Part shown: positions 15,930-24,468 of the stretch, piece after piece | How positions within the stretch are numbered: the first letter of the stretch is position 1 | How the letters are laid out: every line of letters starts with the position of its first letter | From: Streptomyces panaciradicis | GTDB taxonomy: Bacteria > Actinomycetota > Actinomycetes > Streptomycetales > Streptomycetaceae | Reading direction: 5' to 3' | NCBI RefSeq assembly: GCF_023516615.1 | Contig: NZ_JAMGBF010000008.1 | Span: 21,666 to 85,665 of the forward strand | Length of the DNA stretch: 64,000 nt | Program-made: the position numbers and the translations under genes | Notes under the pieces: model-generated | Seen by the model: only the letters and a program-made list of their open reading frames with translations | The model's database searches: none | Told to the model about the DNA's origin: nothing

Positions 15930-15975
15930 TGGAGAAAATGGCACGGCGGCAGAGACGGAAGAGGGGTGAGGAGGC

Positions 15976-16656
15976 GTGGCCGGCTCACGCACCACCAGCC
16001 CGCGCCGCGGCGAGGTCCTCGCCGTGCTGCGGGCGGCCGACGCTCCGCTCGGCGTCACCGAGACGGCCGAGCGCGTCGGCGTCCACCCCAACACCGTGCG
16101 GTTCCACCTGGACGCCCTCGTCGACGAAGGTGCCGTCGAGCGGCGCACGCAGCAGCCCTCCGGCCGCGGGCGCCCGCGCACCGTCTACACGCCCCGCCCG
16201 GGCATGGACCGCGGCGGATCCCGCGGCTACCGGCTGCTCGCGCGGATGCTGCTGAGCCGGCTCGCGGGCACCGGCTCCGAGGGGCGCTCCGCCGCCATGG
16301 AGACGGGCCGGGCCTGGGGCCGTTTCCTGGTCGAGCAGCCGGAGCCGTACCGGCGGCCCACCCCCGAGGACGCGGCCGCCCGTCTCGTCCGCCTCCTGGA
16401 CGACCTCGGTTTCGCCCCGGACGCCGAGGACGGCACACCGCCCGCCCGCATCCGGCTGCGCCACTGCCCCTTCCTCGAACTCGCCGAGGAGCACGGCCAG
16501 CTGGTCTGTCCCCTGCATCTCGCCCTGATGCAGGGAGCCCTGGACGAGCTGCGGGCGCCACTGACCGCGACCGGCCTCGAACCCTTCGCCGAACCCGGCG
16601 CGTGCCTGGCCCACTTGGCGCCCGCACCGCACCTGACAGCGGAAAGGCACCCTTGA
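15976..16656 (+). CDS. ArsR/DeoR-like HTH transcriptional regulator with Cys/His cluster
   Basis: 226 residues. The N-terminal winged helix (about 10-75) contains GVTETAERVGVHPNTVRFHLDAL-type helices, followed by a GRGRPR wing. The C-terminal domain carries Cys164, Cys178, His181 and Cys210 (HCPF...VCPLH...AC), a pattern used for metal or Fe-S ligation in SufR-like regulators, although the spacing differs from SufR. GTG 15976 has a GAGGAGG site. Its TGA overlaps the ATG of the downstream membrane protein (TGATG). Probably a redox- or metal-responsive autoregulator. Confidence 0.88.
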   Translation: MAGSRTTSPRRGEVLAVLRAADAPLGVTETAERVGVHPNTVRFHLDALVDEGAVERRTQQPSGRGRPRTVYTPRPGMDRGGSRGYRLLARMLLSRLAGTGSEGRSAAMETGRAWGRFLVEQPEPYRRPTPEDAAARLVRLLDDLGFAPDAEDGTPPARIRLRHCPFLELAEEHGQLVCPLHLALMQGALDELRAPLTATGLEPFAEPGACLAHLAPAPHLTAERHP

Positions 16657-17087
16657 TGCACCCCACATGGGCCGTGACGTCGGTCGCGGTCACCTTCCTC
16701 TGGCTGGGAATGGTGCTGGCGATCTCCTTCCTCGAGGCGCCGCTGAAGTTCCGCGCCCCCGGCGTGACCGTTCCCATCGGCCTGGGGATCGGGCGGCTGG
16801 TCTTCCGCGCCCTGAACCTCGTCGAGGCCGTCCTCGCCCTCGCGCTCGCGGTGGCCGTGGCCACGGGGGACCGGCCCGTCGGTGTCGTGGGACCGGTCGT
16901 CGCGGCCGTCGTCCTGCTCCTGGCCCAGCTGCTCGTGGTGCGGCCGCGGCTCAACCGCAGGTCCGACCGGGTCCTGGCGGGCGAGGACGTACCCCGTTCC
17001 CGCGAGCACCTCTCCTACGTCGGCCTTGAGGTGGCGAAGGTCGCCGCGTTGGTGGCACTGGGGATCGGGCTGCTCACCCATTCATGA
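16656..17087 (+). CDS. Small integral membrane protein translationally coupled to the HTH regulator
   Basis: 143 residues with four likely transmembrane helices (about 5-25, 42-68, 74-95, 120-140). EAPLKFRAPGV between helices 1 and 2 is a conserved motif of an uncharacterised actinobacterial and proteobacterial membrane family. No transport or catalytic motif is evident. ATG 16656 shares its A with the regulator stop, so expression is tied to the regulator. It may protect against whatever stress the regulator senses; this is inference. Confidence 0.85.
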   Translation: MHPTWAVTSVAVTFLWLGMVLAISFLEAPLKFRAPGVTVPIGLGIGRLVFRALNLVEAVLALALAVAVATGDRPVGVVGPVVAAVVLLLAQLLVVRPRLNRRSDRVLAGEDVPRSREHLSYVGLEVAKVAALVALGIGLLTHS

Positions 17088-17135
17088 CGGCCGGAGGCCA
17101 CGAGCGGCGGACGGTGGGCGCGCCGGGCGCCCGGT

Positions 17136-17152
17136 GACGGCTGTCAGCCGTC
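17136..17152. terminator. Perfect hairpin at the end of convergent genes
   Basis: GACGGCT (17136-17142), loop GTC, AGCCGTC (17146-17152), two bases before the stop codon of the minus-strand CMD gene and after the membrane protein at 17087. Confidence 0.65.
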
Positions 17153-17154
17153 GG

Positions 17155-17508
17155 TCAGGCCTTACGGCTCTCCGCCTCGGCCTGGGCCATGGCCTCCGCC
17201 TCGGTCTCGGCCAGGGCGATCGCGACGCCGAAGGCCTGGGCGATGTGACCCGCGGCCGACATGACGCGTGCCGTGCCCACGACGGGAGCGATGGCGACGA
17301 GCAGGTCCTGCAGCTGGTCGACCGTGAAGTCGGCCTTGATCGCCGGGTCGATGTGCGCCAGGTAGGAGATCGCGGGTGCGTCCATGGCGACGAGTGCCGA
17401 GATCCGGGCGAGGATCAGCGAGCGTGGTTCCATGTGGCAGCGCTCGACGGAGTCGAGGGTCATGGCCGTGAGGGTGTCGAGTACGGGAGTGTCGGGTGCA
17501 GCGGTCAT
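17155..17508 (-). CDS. Carboxymuconolactone decarboxylase-like (CMD/AhpD fold) protein
   Basis: 117 residues, all-helical. RISALVAMDAPAISYL, TVDQLQDLLVAIAPVVGTARV and HIAQAFGV match the short actinobacterial CMD-like proteins. The catalytic CxxC of AhpD is absent: the only Cys (ERCHMEP, about residue 24) is not in that motif, so peroxidase-type chemistry is unlikely. ATG 17508 was chosen over 17631 because the upstream extension is basic and non-conserved. The next upstream gene on this strand is the PemK-like gene, separated by a hairpin. Confidence 0.78.
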   Translation of the reverse strand: MTAAPDTPVLDTLTAMTLDSVERCHMEPRSLILARISALVAMDAPAISYLAHIDPAIKADFTVDQLQDLLVAIAPVVGTARVMSAAGHIAQAFGVAIALAETEAEAMAQAEAESRKA

Positions 17509-17652
17509 CGCGCACCGCCTTCCTGTGTCGTCAGGCGCCGCCCCGGGTACACGCCGGGCTCTCGTCGCGCAGTTGAGCGTCCAGTGCCCGGGCACAGCTG
17601 CTGGACTGAGCTTCCGAACAGCAGAATCCACCGCACGGCGAGAGCCTCAATC

Positions 17653-17667
17653 ACCCGAGGCGGGTGA
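17653..17667 (-). terminator. Hairpin downstream of the PemK-like gene
   Basis: CACCCG (17653-17658), loop AGG, CGGGTG (17662-17667), 30 bases after the PemK-like stop. The rest of 17509-17696 shows nothing further. Confidence 0.5.
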
Positions 17668-17696
17668 AACTTCCTGACGGGCAAGGCCGGGGGCGC

Positions 17697-18143
17697 TCAG
17701 CGCCAGCCGTAGCGCTCGTGCAGGCGGTGGCGGACCAGGTTGAAGCGGCCCCGGTCCAGCGCGCACGCCTCCCGGCGCATCCCGTCCTCGTGCAGCCTGA
17801 GCACCCGGTCCACGGAGACCCAGGAGTCGCGCCCCGACCGGTCCCACGGCCCGTTGCCGATCGCGACCCACTCCCGGTCGTCGTCGTGCCGCTTGCTGGA
17901 CAGCTGCACCGCGAGCAGGGTGCCGGCGGCCTCGCGGGCGACCACCAGGACCGGACGGTCCTTGCCCCGGCCGTCGTTCTCCTCGAACGGCACCCACGTC
18001 CACACGATCTCGCCCGGGTCGGGGTCGCCGTCGTGCGCGGGGGAGTACTCGGTGCGCACCGGGCCGACCCGGCGGGGGTCGGCCTCGGTGGTGGCGGTGG
18101 GGCCGAAGCGGCCCGGGACGTTCTCATCGGTAAACGCAGTCAC
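17697..18143 (-). CDS. PemK/MazF-like protein without a recognisable antitoxin
   Basis: 148 residues. Residues about 40-148 resemble the PemK/MazF barrel: PGEIVWTWVPF, then GKDRPVLVVAR, and WVSVDRVLRL near residue 108. The family includes ribosome-independent endoribonucleases. The N-terminal 35 residues (PRRVGPVRTEYSP) are an actinobacterial extension. No small antitoxin gene lies directly upstream or downstream, so it may be a solitary or domesticated member, or its antitoxin may be elsewhere. Start GTG 18143 follows a TAAGGT -10 by six bases (leaderless). Confidence 0.8.
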   Translation of the reverse strand: MTAFTDENVPGRFGPTATTEADPRRVGPVRTEYSPAHDGDPDPGEIVWTWVPFEENDGRGKDRPVLVVAREAAGTLLAVQLSSKRHDDDREWVAIGNGPWDRSGRDSWVSVDRVLRLHEDGMRREACALDRGRFNLVRHRLHERYGWR

Positions 18144-18149
18144 GCAGGC

Positions 18150-18155
18150 ACCTTA
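18150..18155 (-). promoter_or_regulatory. -10 element (TAAGGT) of a leaderless promoter for the PemK-like gene
   Basis: Minus-strand TAAGGT, then six bases, then GTG 18143. No Shine-Dalgarno sequence. Confidence 0.6.
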
Positions 18156-18274
18156 GTGGTCGCCGCCGCCGGGCCGTTCGGGAGCTTGCGCCCCATGCTG
18201 CACGCGGCCGAGCCCGGGAGCTCTCGGAACCGAGGCCCCCGGGCGTACCGCCCGGACGGACGTCCGTCTCGCGC

Positions 18275-19762
18275 CTACGCCTCCCGGTCCACCGGCACCT
18301 TCTGCGAGGGCGGCGGCGTGACCCCGTTCAGGGACGGTGAAGTGCCGTTCTGGGTCTGCCCGTTCTGGTTCATGGACGCCAGCAGCTGGCGAGCGAGCCC
18401 GAGGCCCGCGCCGCCCATGGTGAGCGCCTTGGTGAACATGTCCGTCATGCCGTCGGCGCCGTTGAGCAGCACCATGTTGTCGACGTTGCCGAAGGCGGAC
18501 GCGCCGGCTCGTACGATCTCCGGCCAGTTCTCGGCGAGTTGCTGGGCGACGACCGCCTCCTGGTTCTCGGCGAGCGCGGCCGCCCGTGCCTTGATGGCCT
18601 CCGCCTCGGCGAGTCCCTTGGCCTTGGCCGCCTCGGCCTGCGCCAGCCCCCTGGCCTGCGCGGCCGCCGCCTCGGCCTCACCGGTGGCCCGGGTGGCGGC
18701 GGCGGTCGCGGCACCGCGGGCCTTGGTGGCCTCCGCCTCGGCACCGGCGGCCGTCTTGACCCGGGTCGCCTCGGCGGCCGCCGCTAGTTCCGTCTCCTTG
18801 GCCTTGGCCTGCGCAGCCGAGATCCGCGCGTCACGCTCGGCCTCGGCCAGCGTCCGCTTCTCGTAGGCCTGGGCGTCGGCCGGCTTGCGGACGTCCGCCT
18901 GCAACTGCTGCTCGCGCCGGTGCGCCTCCAGTTCGGCGACCCGCGTCTCCTGCACGACGACCTCCTGCCGCGCCGCGGCGTCCGCGAGCGGACCGGCCTG
19001 ACGGGACTTCGCCGCCGCCTTGTCCCGCTCGGCCTGATAGCCGGCCTGGAGGATCTCGCTGTCCCGGGTGGCCTCGGCCATCCGCGCGTACGACTGCTGC
19101 TCCGCCTCGGTGGCCAGCCGGTTCGCCTCCGCCTGCGCGATGCGCGCGTCCCGCTGGACGGCCGCCGCGTGCGGCATCGCCAGGTTCTGGATGTATCCGG
19201 TGGGGTCCTCGATCTCGTGGATCTGCAGCGAGTCCACGATCAGCCCGAGCTTCTCCATCTCCGTGCCGCAGGCGGCCCGGGTCTGGGCGGTCAGCTTCTC
19301 CCGGTCGCGGATCATGTCCTCGACCGTCAACCCGCCCACGATGGACCGCAGATGACCGGCGAAGACGTTGTGGACGCGCTCCGCCATCAGCTTCTGCTGG
19401 TCGAGGAACCGGCGGGAGGCGTTCGCGATCGACACGAAGTCGTCGCCCACCTTGAAGATGACCACGCCCCGCACCTTCAGCGGGATGCCCTGGTGCGTCA
19501 CGCAGTCCACGTGCAGTTCGGTCTCGTTGAGATCGAGCGAGAGCTTGCGCACCGCCTGCACCCCGGGCAGCACCAGCGTGCCGCGCCCGGTGACGATGCG
19601 GAATCCCATGCCCTCCTCGAGGCCCTCGGTGCGGTGCTTGGAACCGGAGATGACGAGTGCCTCGTTGGGCTCGGCGACCCGCCACATCATCTTGAACAGA
19701 CCGATCAGAACGAGAACGGCGGCGACCACCACTCCCGCAACGACGCCGACGATCATCGGCAT
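18275..19762 (-). CDS. Flotillin-like SPFH-domain membrane protein
   Basis: 495 residues. An N-terminal membrane segment (about 3-27) anchors the protein; the SPFH/Band 7 domain covers about 30-190. A long Ala/Glu/Arg/Gln coiled coil (about 190-420) has the EA-rich repeats typical of flotillins. The C-terminus is Gln/Asn/Gly-rich. Flotillins organise membrane microdomains. ATG 19762 lies only three bases after AAAGGGGG; the second in-frame ATG (19756) has better ribosome-site spacing, so the true start may be two residues in. A short NfeD/OB-like gene lies 158 bases upstream on the same strand, as in YqfA/YqeZ-type pairs. Confidence 0.93.
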   Translation of the reverse strand: MPMIVGVVAGVVVAAVLVLIGLFKMMWRVAEPNEALVISGSKHRTEGLEEGMGFRIVTGRGTLVLPGVQAVRKLSLDLNETELHVDCVTHQGIPLKVRGVVIFKVGDDFVSIANASRRFLDQQKLMAERVHNVFAGHLRSIVGGLTVEDMIRDREKLTAQTRAACGTEMEKLGLIVDSLQIHEIEDPTGYIQNLAMPHAAAVQRDARIAQAEANRLATEAEQQSYARMAEATRDSEILQAGYQAERDKAAAKSRQAGPLADAAARQEVVVQETRVAELEAHRREQQLQADVRKPADAQAYEKRTLAEAERDARISAAQAKAKETELAAAAEATRVKTAAGAEAEATKARGAATAAATRATGEAEAAAAQARGLAQAEAAKAKGLAEAEAIKARAAALAENQEAVVAQQLAENWPEIVRAGASAFGNVDNMVLLNGADGMTDMFTKALTMGGAGLGLARQLLASMNQNGQTQNGTSPSLNGVTPPPSQKVPVDREA

Positions 19763-19920
19763 ACGCCCCCTTTGAATGGTGCCCTCTCGGCACCGAACGA
19801 AGGGAGTGTGCTCCCGCGCGACCGCGGGGTGAAGACGCCGGCGCATCCTTGTCGCAATCTTGACGCGCGGCCCCCGACACGCCTCTCACCTGGGCGGAAG
19901 CGGGCTCACCTGTCGCCGCG

Positions 19921-20148
19921 TCAGACGGCTGGGCCGTCGTACGCCTCGGTGACGTAGACCGTCCTCGGCGGCAGGTACTCCACCACCATCACCACCGTGC
20001 CCCGCTCGATCCGCGCGGTCCCCTGGGCCGGGTAGGCGAGGAAGTGCTCGGCGCCGCCGCGCACCCGGACGATCACCTCGCCGACGAGCCCGGGCCCGAC
20101 CGTCCCGGTGACCCGCCCCATGAGCCCGACCATCGACGCATCGTCCAT
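19921..20148 (-). CDS. Short NfeD-like/OB-fold protein, putative flotillin partner
   Basis: 75 residues. GRVTGTVGPGLVGEVIVRVRGG, then AYPAQGTARIERGTVVMVVEYLPPRTVYVT resembles the soluble C-terminal OB domain of NfeD, here without the membrane or protease parts. NfeD proteins are usually encoded next to flotillins and act with them in membrane microdomains, and the flotillin gene follows directly on the same strand. ATG 20148 is six bases after TACCCT, suggesting a leaderless mRNA. The family assignment is moderate because the protein is short. Confidence 0.72.
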   Translation of the reverse strand: MDDASMVGLMGRVTGTVGPGLVGEVIVRVRGGAEHFLAYPAQGTARIERGTVVMVVEYLPPRTVYVTEAYDGPAV

Positions 20149-20154
20149 GGTCAC

Positions 20155-20160
20155 AGGGTA
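20155..20160 (-). promoter_or_regulatory. -10 element (TACCCT) of a leaderless promoter
   Basis: Minus-strand TACCCT, six bases, then ATG 20148. The -35 is weak. It lies in the 26-base gap after the amidase gene. Confidence 0.5.
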
Positions 20161-20174
20161 CGCACCGAACCCGC

Positions 20175-21599
20175 CTACGCCGCCGGGGAGTTCGTGGCAA
20201 GGCGCTGCGGCGGCCACGCCTCGTGCCAGCGCAGCTCCGCCTCCAGCTGCGCGGCCAGCGAGATCAGCAGCGGTTCGCTGCCCGCGGGGCCCAGGAGCTG
20301 GGCTCCGACGGGCAGTCCGTCGCCGACGAACCCGGCGGGCACGTTGACGCCCGGCCAGCCGAGCACGTTCCACGGCCAGGCGTAGGGGCAGGCGGCGATC
20401 ATGGCCCGGTCGGTGGCGAAACCGCCGAGCGACAGCATCGCCCCGACGCGCGGCGGGGGAGCGGCGGTCGTGGGCGCGAGGACGACGTCGTACGACTGGA
20501 AGAACCCGCCGATACGGCGGTGCAGCACCGCTTCCGCCCGCCGCGCCGCCCGCAACGGCGCCCCGCCGAGCAGGCGTCCCAGCCGTGCCGCGTCACGGGT
20601 GCGCCGGTCCAGGAGCGCGGGGAACGGGGCCTCGAGGGCGCGTTCGGCGATGCCGGCGGTGGCCCGGGGCACGAAGGTGAGCCCGATCCGGCCGTACGGG
20701 GGATCGGCCTCCTCCACGATGTGCCCCGACTCGCTCATCTTCTCTGCGAGTTCGACGACCTTCGCGCGGACCTCCGGCCGCAGGCGGGCGGGCACCGCGG
20801 TGAAGGGCGGTTTGAGCGACAGGGCGACGCGCAGGCGGCCGGGGTCGCGGCCGACGGCCTCGGACGCCCGGATGGCAGGCGGGCGGTGCGGATCGAGCTC
20901 GTGGTTGCCGCTCGCGGCGTCCAGGAGGAGCGCGGCGTCCGCGACCGTGCGCGCGAGCGTGCCGTTGACGGTGATGCCCTGGAAGGACTCGCCGCGCGGC
21001 CAGGTGGAGATGCGGCCGCGCTGGGGCTTGATGCCGACGAGGTGGGTCCAGGCGGCGGGGATGCGCACGGATCCGGCGCCGTCGGAGCCCAGGGCGGCGG
21101 GCACCAGTCCGGCGGCGACCGCGGCGGCCGACCCGCCGGAGGAACCGCCCGGCGTGTGCTCGGTGTTCCACGGGTTGCGGGTGGCGCCGAACGCAGGCCC
21201 CTCGGTGAACGGCCACTGGCCGAACTCGCACGTGTTGGTCTTGCCGACGACGACCGCCCCGGCCGCCCGCAACCGCCGTACGGCCTCGCCGTCCCGGGCG
21301 ACGGGCGGGAACTCCCCGGCGCAGCCGAACGCGGTCGGCAGACCGGCGACGTCCATGTCGTCCTTGACGGCGACCGGCACGCCGAGCAGCGGCCGCCGCA
21401 CCCCGGCCGCCAACTCCTCGTCGGCGGCGTCGGCTTCGGCTAGCGCGGCGTCCGCACGGACGATCCGGAAGGCGTTGAGCGAACCCTGCGTGGCCTCGAT
21501 GCGGGCCAGCGCGCGCTCCACCAGCTCCCGCGAGGTCACCTCCCCCGCGGCCAGCGCTCGCGCGGACTCCGCCAGGCCTTCGGCACGGTCGAGCGTCAT
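20175..21599 (-). CDS. Amidase-signature hydrolase
   Basis: 474 residues of the amidase signature family. The Ser-cisSer-Lys triad is visible: Lys79 (VAVKDD), cis-Ser153 in GGSSGGS, and Ser177 in GAGSVRIPA. FGATRNPWN and PAGFVGDGLPVGAQLLG are usual family segments. It lacks the GatA-specific context (no gatB or gatC nearby), so a general amide or carbamoyl hydrolase is more likely than glutamyl-tRNA amidotransferase. ATG 21599 follows GGAGGTG. It diverges from the GH43 gene. Confidence 0.9.
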   Translation of the reverse strand: MTLDRAEGLAESARALAAGEVTSRELVERALARIEATQGSLNAFRIVRADAALAEADAADEELAAGVRRPLLGVPVAVKDDMDVAGLPTAFGCAGEFPPVARDGEAVRRLRAAGAVVVGKTNTCEFGQWPFTEGPAFGATRNPWNTEHTPGGSSGGSAAAVAAGLVPAALGSDGAGSVRIPAAWTHLVGIKPQRGRISTWPRGESFQGITVNGTLARTVADAALLLDAASGNHELDPHRPPAIRASEAVGRDPGRLRVALSLKPPFTAVPARLRPEVRAKVVELAEKMSESGHIVEEADPPYGRIGLTFVPRATAGIAERALEAPFPALLDRRTRDAARLGRLLGGAPLRAARRAEAVLHRRIGGFFQSYDVVLAPTTAAPPPRVGAMLSLGGFATDRAMIAACPYAWPWNVLGWPGVNVPAGFVGDGLPVGAQLLGPAGSEPLLISLAAQLEAELRWHEAWPPQRLATNSPAA

Positions 21600-21746
21600 A
21601 CGGGACACCTCCGGAAGCGGGTTGTCTACTGAACGGTAACGTCTGTCGGGCCGCCCCGGTACGGGATGCCGAACATCACCGGCCGAGGCGACGGCCGGGC
21701 AGCGGCACATGTGTCACACAGGTATCGCCGAGCCCCGTTCAAAGCA

Positions 21747-21809
21747 TTGACGTGCTCACGTCTCACCCTTACTTTCTGACCGACTTGCCGAACCATGTTC
21801 GAAATCCCG
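21747..21809 (+). promoter_or_regulatory. Promoter and candidate operator of the GH43 gene
   Basis: TTGACG (21747-21752), 17 bases, TACTTT (21770-21775). Downstream lie the palindrome GAAC-CAT-GTTC (21790-21800) and the overlapping TGTTCGAAATCCCG (21796-21809). The latter is 11/14 identical to TGTACGAAATGTCG in front of the GH51 gene, so one repressor may control both arabinan-degrading enzymes. Confidence 0.55.
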
Positions 21810-21844
21810 TATCCCATGGTGTCGGCTGGACCAAGGAGCCGCAC

Positions 21845-23233
21845 GTGAGCACACGACCCCCCACCCCGTCCCGCCGCGCCCTGCTGCGCGCGATGGCCGC
21901 CCTGCCCGCCTCGGCGCTCGTCCTGGGCGAACTCCCCGGCCTGCTCGGAACGGCGGCCGCCGCCGCACCCCCGAGCGGCTCGGCCACCCGCTACACCATC
22001 GTGCCGTTCCTCGACAGCGACGACGGCACGGTGAACGTCTACGAGTCCGACGATGCCACCGACTTCCGCCTCGTGCGGTCCTCCGCCTACACCCCGCCCG
22101 CCAACCGCATCCGCGACGCGAGCGTCTTCAAGCACACCGACGGCTCCTACTACCTGACGTACACCACGCACACGTGGCAGGACGTCAGCACCACGATCGG
22201 CTTCGCGCGCAGCTCCGACCGGGTCAACTGGACCTTCCTGTACGACTACACGGTGCCGATCGCCAACCTGTCCCGGGCCTGGGCACCGGAGTGGTTCGTC
22301 GACGGCGACGGCAGCGTGAACGTCATCGTGTCCTGCTCGACGGCCGACAACGAGTGGATCTTCACGCCGTACGTCATGAAGGCGACCGACTCCGGCCTGA
22401 CCGCGTGGAGTTCACCCACCGCACTGTCGGGGATCGGCGCCAATCACATCGACACGTACATCGTGCGGATCGGCACCACCTACCACGCGTTCACGAAGAA
22501 CGAGACGGCCAAGTACATCGAGTACGGCACGGCGTCGAGCCTCACCGGCCCGTACACGATCTCGAAGACCGGCGACTGGGCCGGCTGGGGCAGCTACCGC
22601 GAGGGCCCGTCGGTCGTCCGGCTCGACAACGGCGCCTGGCGGATCTTCTTCGACGGCTACGGAGACGGCACCTACTACTACAGCGACAGCCGCGACACGT
22701 TCGCGACCTGGACCGCCCCCAAGGCGCTGCCGGTCATCTCCGGGACGGCACGCCACTTCACGGTCGTCAAGGAGACCGTGCCGGGCGGCGTGACCCTCCC
22801 GGCCAACGTCTCGCGCTCGTTCCGGTCCGCCAACTACACCACCCGGTACTGGCAGGAGCAGTCGTCCCTGCTGAACCTCCCGGTGGTGACCGGCTCCAGC
22901 ACGACCGCGGCGAAGCAGGCGTCGTCCTTCACGGTCGTCCCCGGCCTGGCCGACTCGGGCGCCTTCTCCTTCCGTGACGCGTCCGGCAACTACCTGCGCC
23001 ACTACGACTTCCGCGGCCGGTTCGACGCCGATGACGGCACGTCGACGTTCGCCGAGGACGCCACCTTCGTCGCCAGGACGGGCGCGGCGACCGGCTCGGT
23101 GAGATTCGAGTCGTACAACTATCCCGGCCACTACCTGCGGCACTACGACTACCAGCTGCGGCTCGACGTCACCGACGGCACGGACCTCTTCCGGCAGGAC
23201 AGCTCGTTCGTGCCGGTGAGCGCCTGGGCCTGA
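21845..23233 (+). CDS. Secreted GH43-type glycoside hydrolase with C-terminal AbfB (CBM42) domain
   Basis: 462 residues. A twin-arginine-like signal (SRRALLRAMAALPASALVL, about 9-45) directs export. A five-bladed propeller domain (about 50-310) contains RDASVFKHTDGSYYLTY, WAPEWFVDGDG and REGPSVVRLDNG, consistent with GH43 enzymes, the Glu of EGPS being the likely acid. Residues about 315-462 are an AbfB beta-trefoil with the repeated YLRHYDFRGRFD / YLRHYDYQLRLD. Likely an arabinofuranosidase or arabinanase that binds arabinose side chains. GTG 21845 follows AAGGAG. Confidence 0.88.
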   Translation: MSTRPPTPSRRALLRAMAALPASALVLGELPGLLGTAAAAAPPSGSATRYTIVPFLDSDDGTVNVYESDDATDFRLVRSSAYTPPANRIRDASVFKHTDGSYYLTYTTHTWQDVSTTIGFARSSDRVNWTFLYDYTVPIANLSRAWAPEWFVDGDGSVNVIVSCSTADNEWIFTPYVMKATDSGLTAWSSPTALSGIGANHIDTYIVRIGTTYHAFTKNETAKYIEYGTASSLTGPYTISKTGDWAGWGSYREGPSVVRLDNGAWRIFFDGYGDGTYYYSDSRDTFATWTAPKALPVISGTARHFTVVKETVPGGVTLPANVSRSFRSANYTTRYWQEQSSLLNLPVVTGSSTTAAKQASSFTVVPGLADSGAFSFRDASGNYLRHYDFRGRFDADDGTSTFAEDATFVARTGAATGSVRFESYNYPGHYLRHYDYQLRLDVTDGTDLFRQDSSFVPVSAWA

Positions 23234-23340
23234 GGACGGCGGGCCGGAGCTACTTCCGTGGGTGTACGTGCGCACACGCCCGTGGGTGGATGATCTCGGG
23301 CCCGGGGCGGGCGATCCTGTGACCGGAGAGACCGGGCAGA

Positions 23341-24402
23341 ATGGAAGATCACGTGGACACCCACCCCGAGACCGGGCCGACCGAGCCCCCGCAGGCGGAT
23401 GCCGGCGCCGTGCCCCGCGCCACCCTGCGGCTCGGACGGTGGACGCGGCGCGCGGTGCTCGTCCTGTCGGTGCTGCTGCTGGTCGTCACCACGGCTTCCC
23501 TGACCTACAACGCGTGCACCGCGGGACGTGCCGCGCCGCCCGCCGGGCTGCGGTACGTCCAGGCGGCCGACATCCGCACCCGGTACCGGCAATGGGGGAC
23601 GGCCGGCTCGCCCGTCGTGCTCGTGCACGGCGCCTTCGAGCAGGCCGACACCTGGTCGCGGCTCGCACCGCTGCTCGCACGCGACCACCGGGTCTACGCA
23701 CTGGATCTGACCGGGGACGGCTACAGCCGGCGCCGCGGCCCCTACACCGTCGACCACTTCGCCCGGCAGCTGCTGGGCTTCCTCGGCGCCCTGCACCTCG
23801 GTGGACCGGGCGAGCGTCCCCTGCTGGTGGGTCATTCGAGCGGGGCCGCGGTCGTCACGGAGGCGGCGCTGCGTGCCCCGGGGCGGATCGGGAGCGTGAT
23901 GCTGCTCGACGGGGACGCCCTCGACACCGGGGCCGGACCGCCGCCCGCCCTCAAGTACCTCCTGATCGACCCCTACCGCACCAGCCTGCTGCGCCTCGGC
24001 CTGAGCACCGACCGGCTGATCCGCGCGGTGTACGACGCCCAGTGCGGACCGGCCTGCCCGCGCCTGAACGCCGCCGGAGTGGACGAGTGGCGGCGGCCGC
24101 TGCGGGTACCGGGCGCCGAGACGGCGCTGTGGGACATGCTCGGCGAGGGCGTACCCGGCCTCCCGGCGAGCCGGGTCGCCCGCCTGGCGGCCGTCCGCAT
24201 CCCCAAGTCCGTGGTGTTCGGCGCGCACGACGACGTGTTCGGCAAGGGGACCCCGCAGGAGACCGCCCGGCGCATCGGCGCACCACCGCCCACCCTCGTC
24301 CCCGGTGCCCGCCATCTGACCATGATCTCCAGCCCGCACCAGGTCGCGGCCGCCGTGGAATCCCTCGCGCGTGCCGGGACGGAGGCTCCTCGTCGAGGGT
24401 GA
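23341..24402 (+). CDS. Membrane-anchored alpha/beta hydrolase
   Basis: 353 residues. One N-terminal transmembrane segment (about 38-56), then an alpha/beta-hydrolase domain. PVVLVHGAFEQADTW forms the oxyanion region; nucleophile Ser166 is in GHSSG; Asp in FGAHDDVFGKG and His in PGARHLTMIS complete the triad. The active site is predicted outside the membrane. Substrate unknown; the position between two arabinofuranosidase genes might suggest ester removal from plant polymer, but this is speculative. Start ATG 23341; a GTG four codons on is possible. Confidence 0.87.
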   Translation: MEDHVDTHPETGPTEPPQADAGAVPRATLRLGRWTRRAVLVLSVLLLVVTTASLTYNACTAGRAAPPAGLRYVQAADIRTRYRQWGTAGSPVVLVHGAFEQADTWSRLAPLLARDHRVYALDLTGDGYSRRRGPYTVDHFARQLLGFLGALHLGGPGERPLLVGHSSGAAVVTEAALRAPGRIGSVMLLDGDALDTGAGPPPALKYLLIDPYRTSLLRLGLSTDRLIRAVYDAQCGPACPRLNAAGVDEWRRPLRVPGAETALWDMLGEGVPGLPASRVARLAAVRIPKSVVFGAHDDVFGKGTPQETARRIGAPPPTLVPGARHLTMISSPHQVAAAVESLARAGTEAPRRG

Positions 24403-24468
24403 CGGCACCCGCCACCAGGTTCGTCCCGGGCTCCGCGGCCGGCCCGAAGCATTGCCGTACGAGGGGTG

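Noticed and set aside
17155..17508. AhpD-type alkylhydroperoxidase
   Set aside because: No CxxC active-site motif; only a distant CMD-like fold assignment is supportable.
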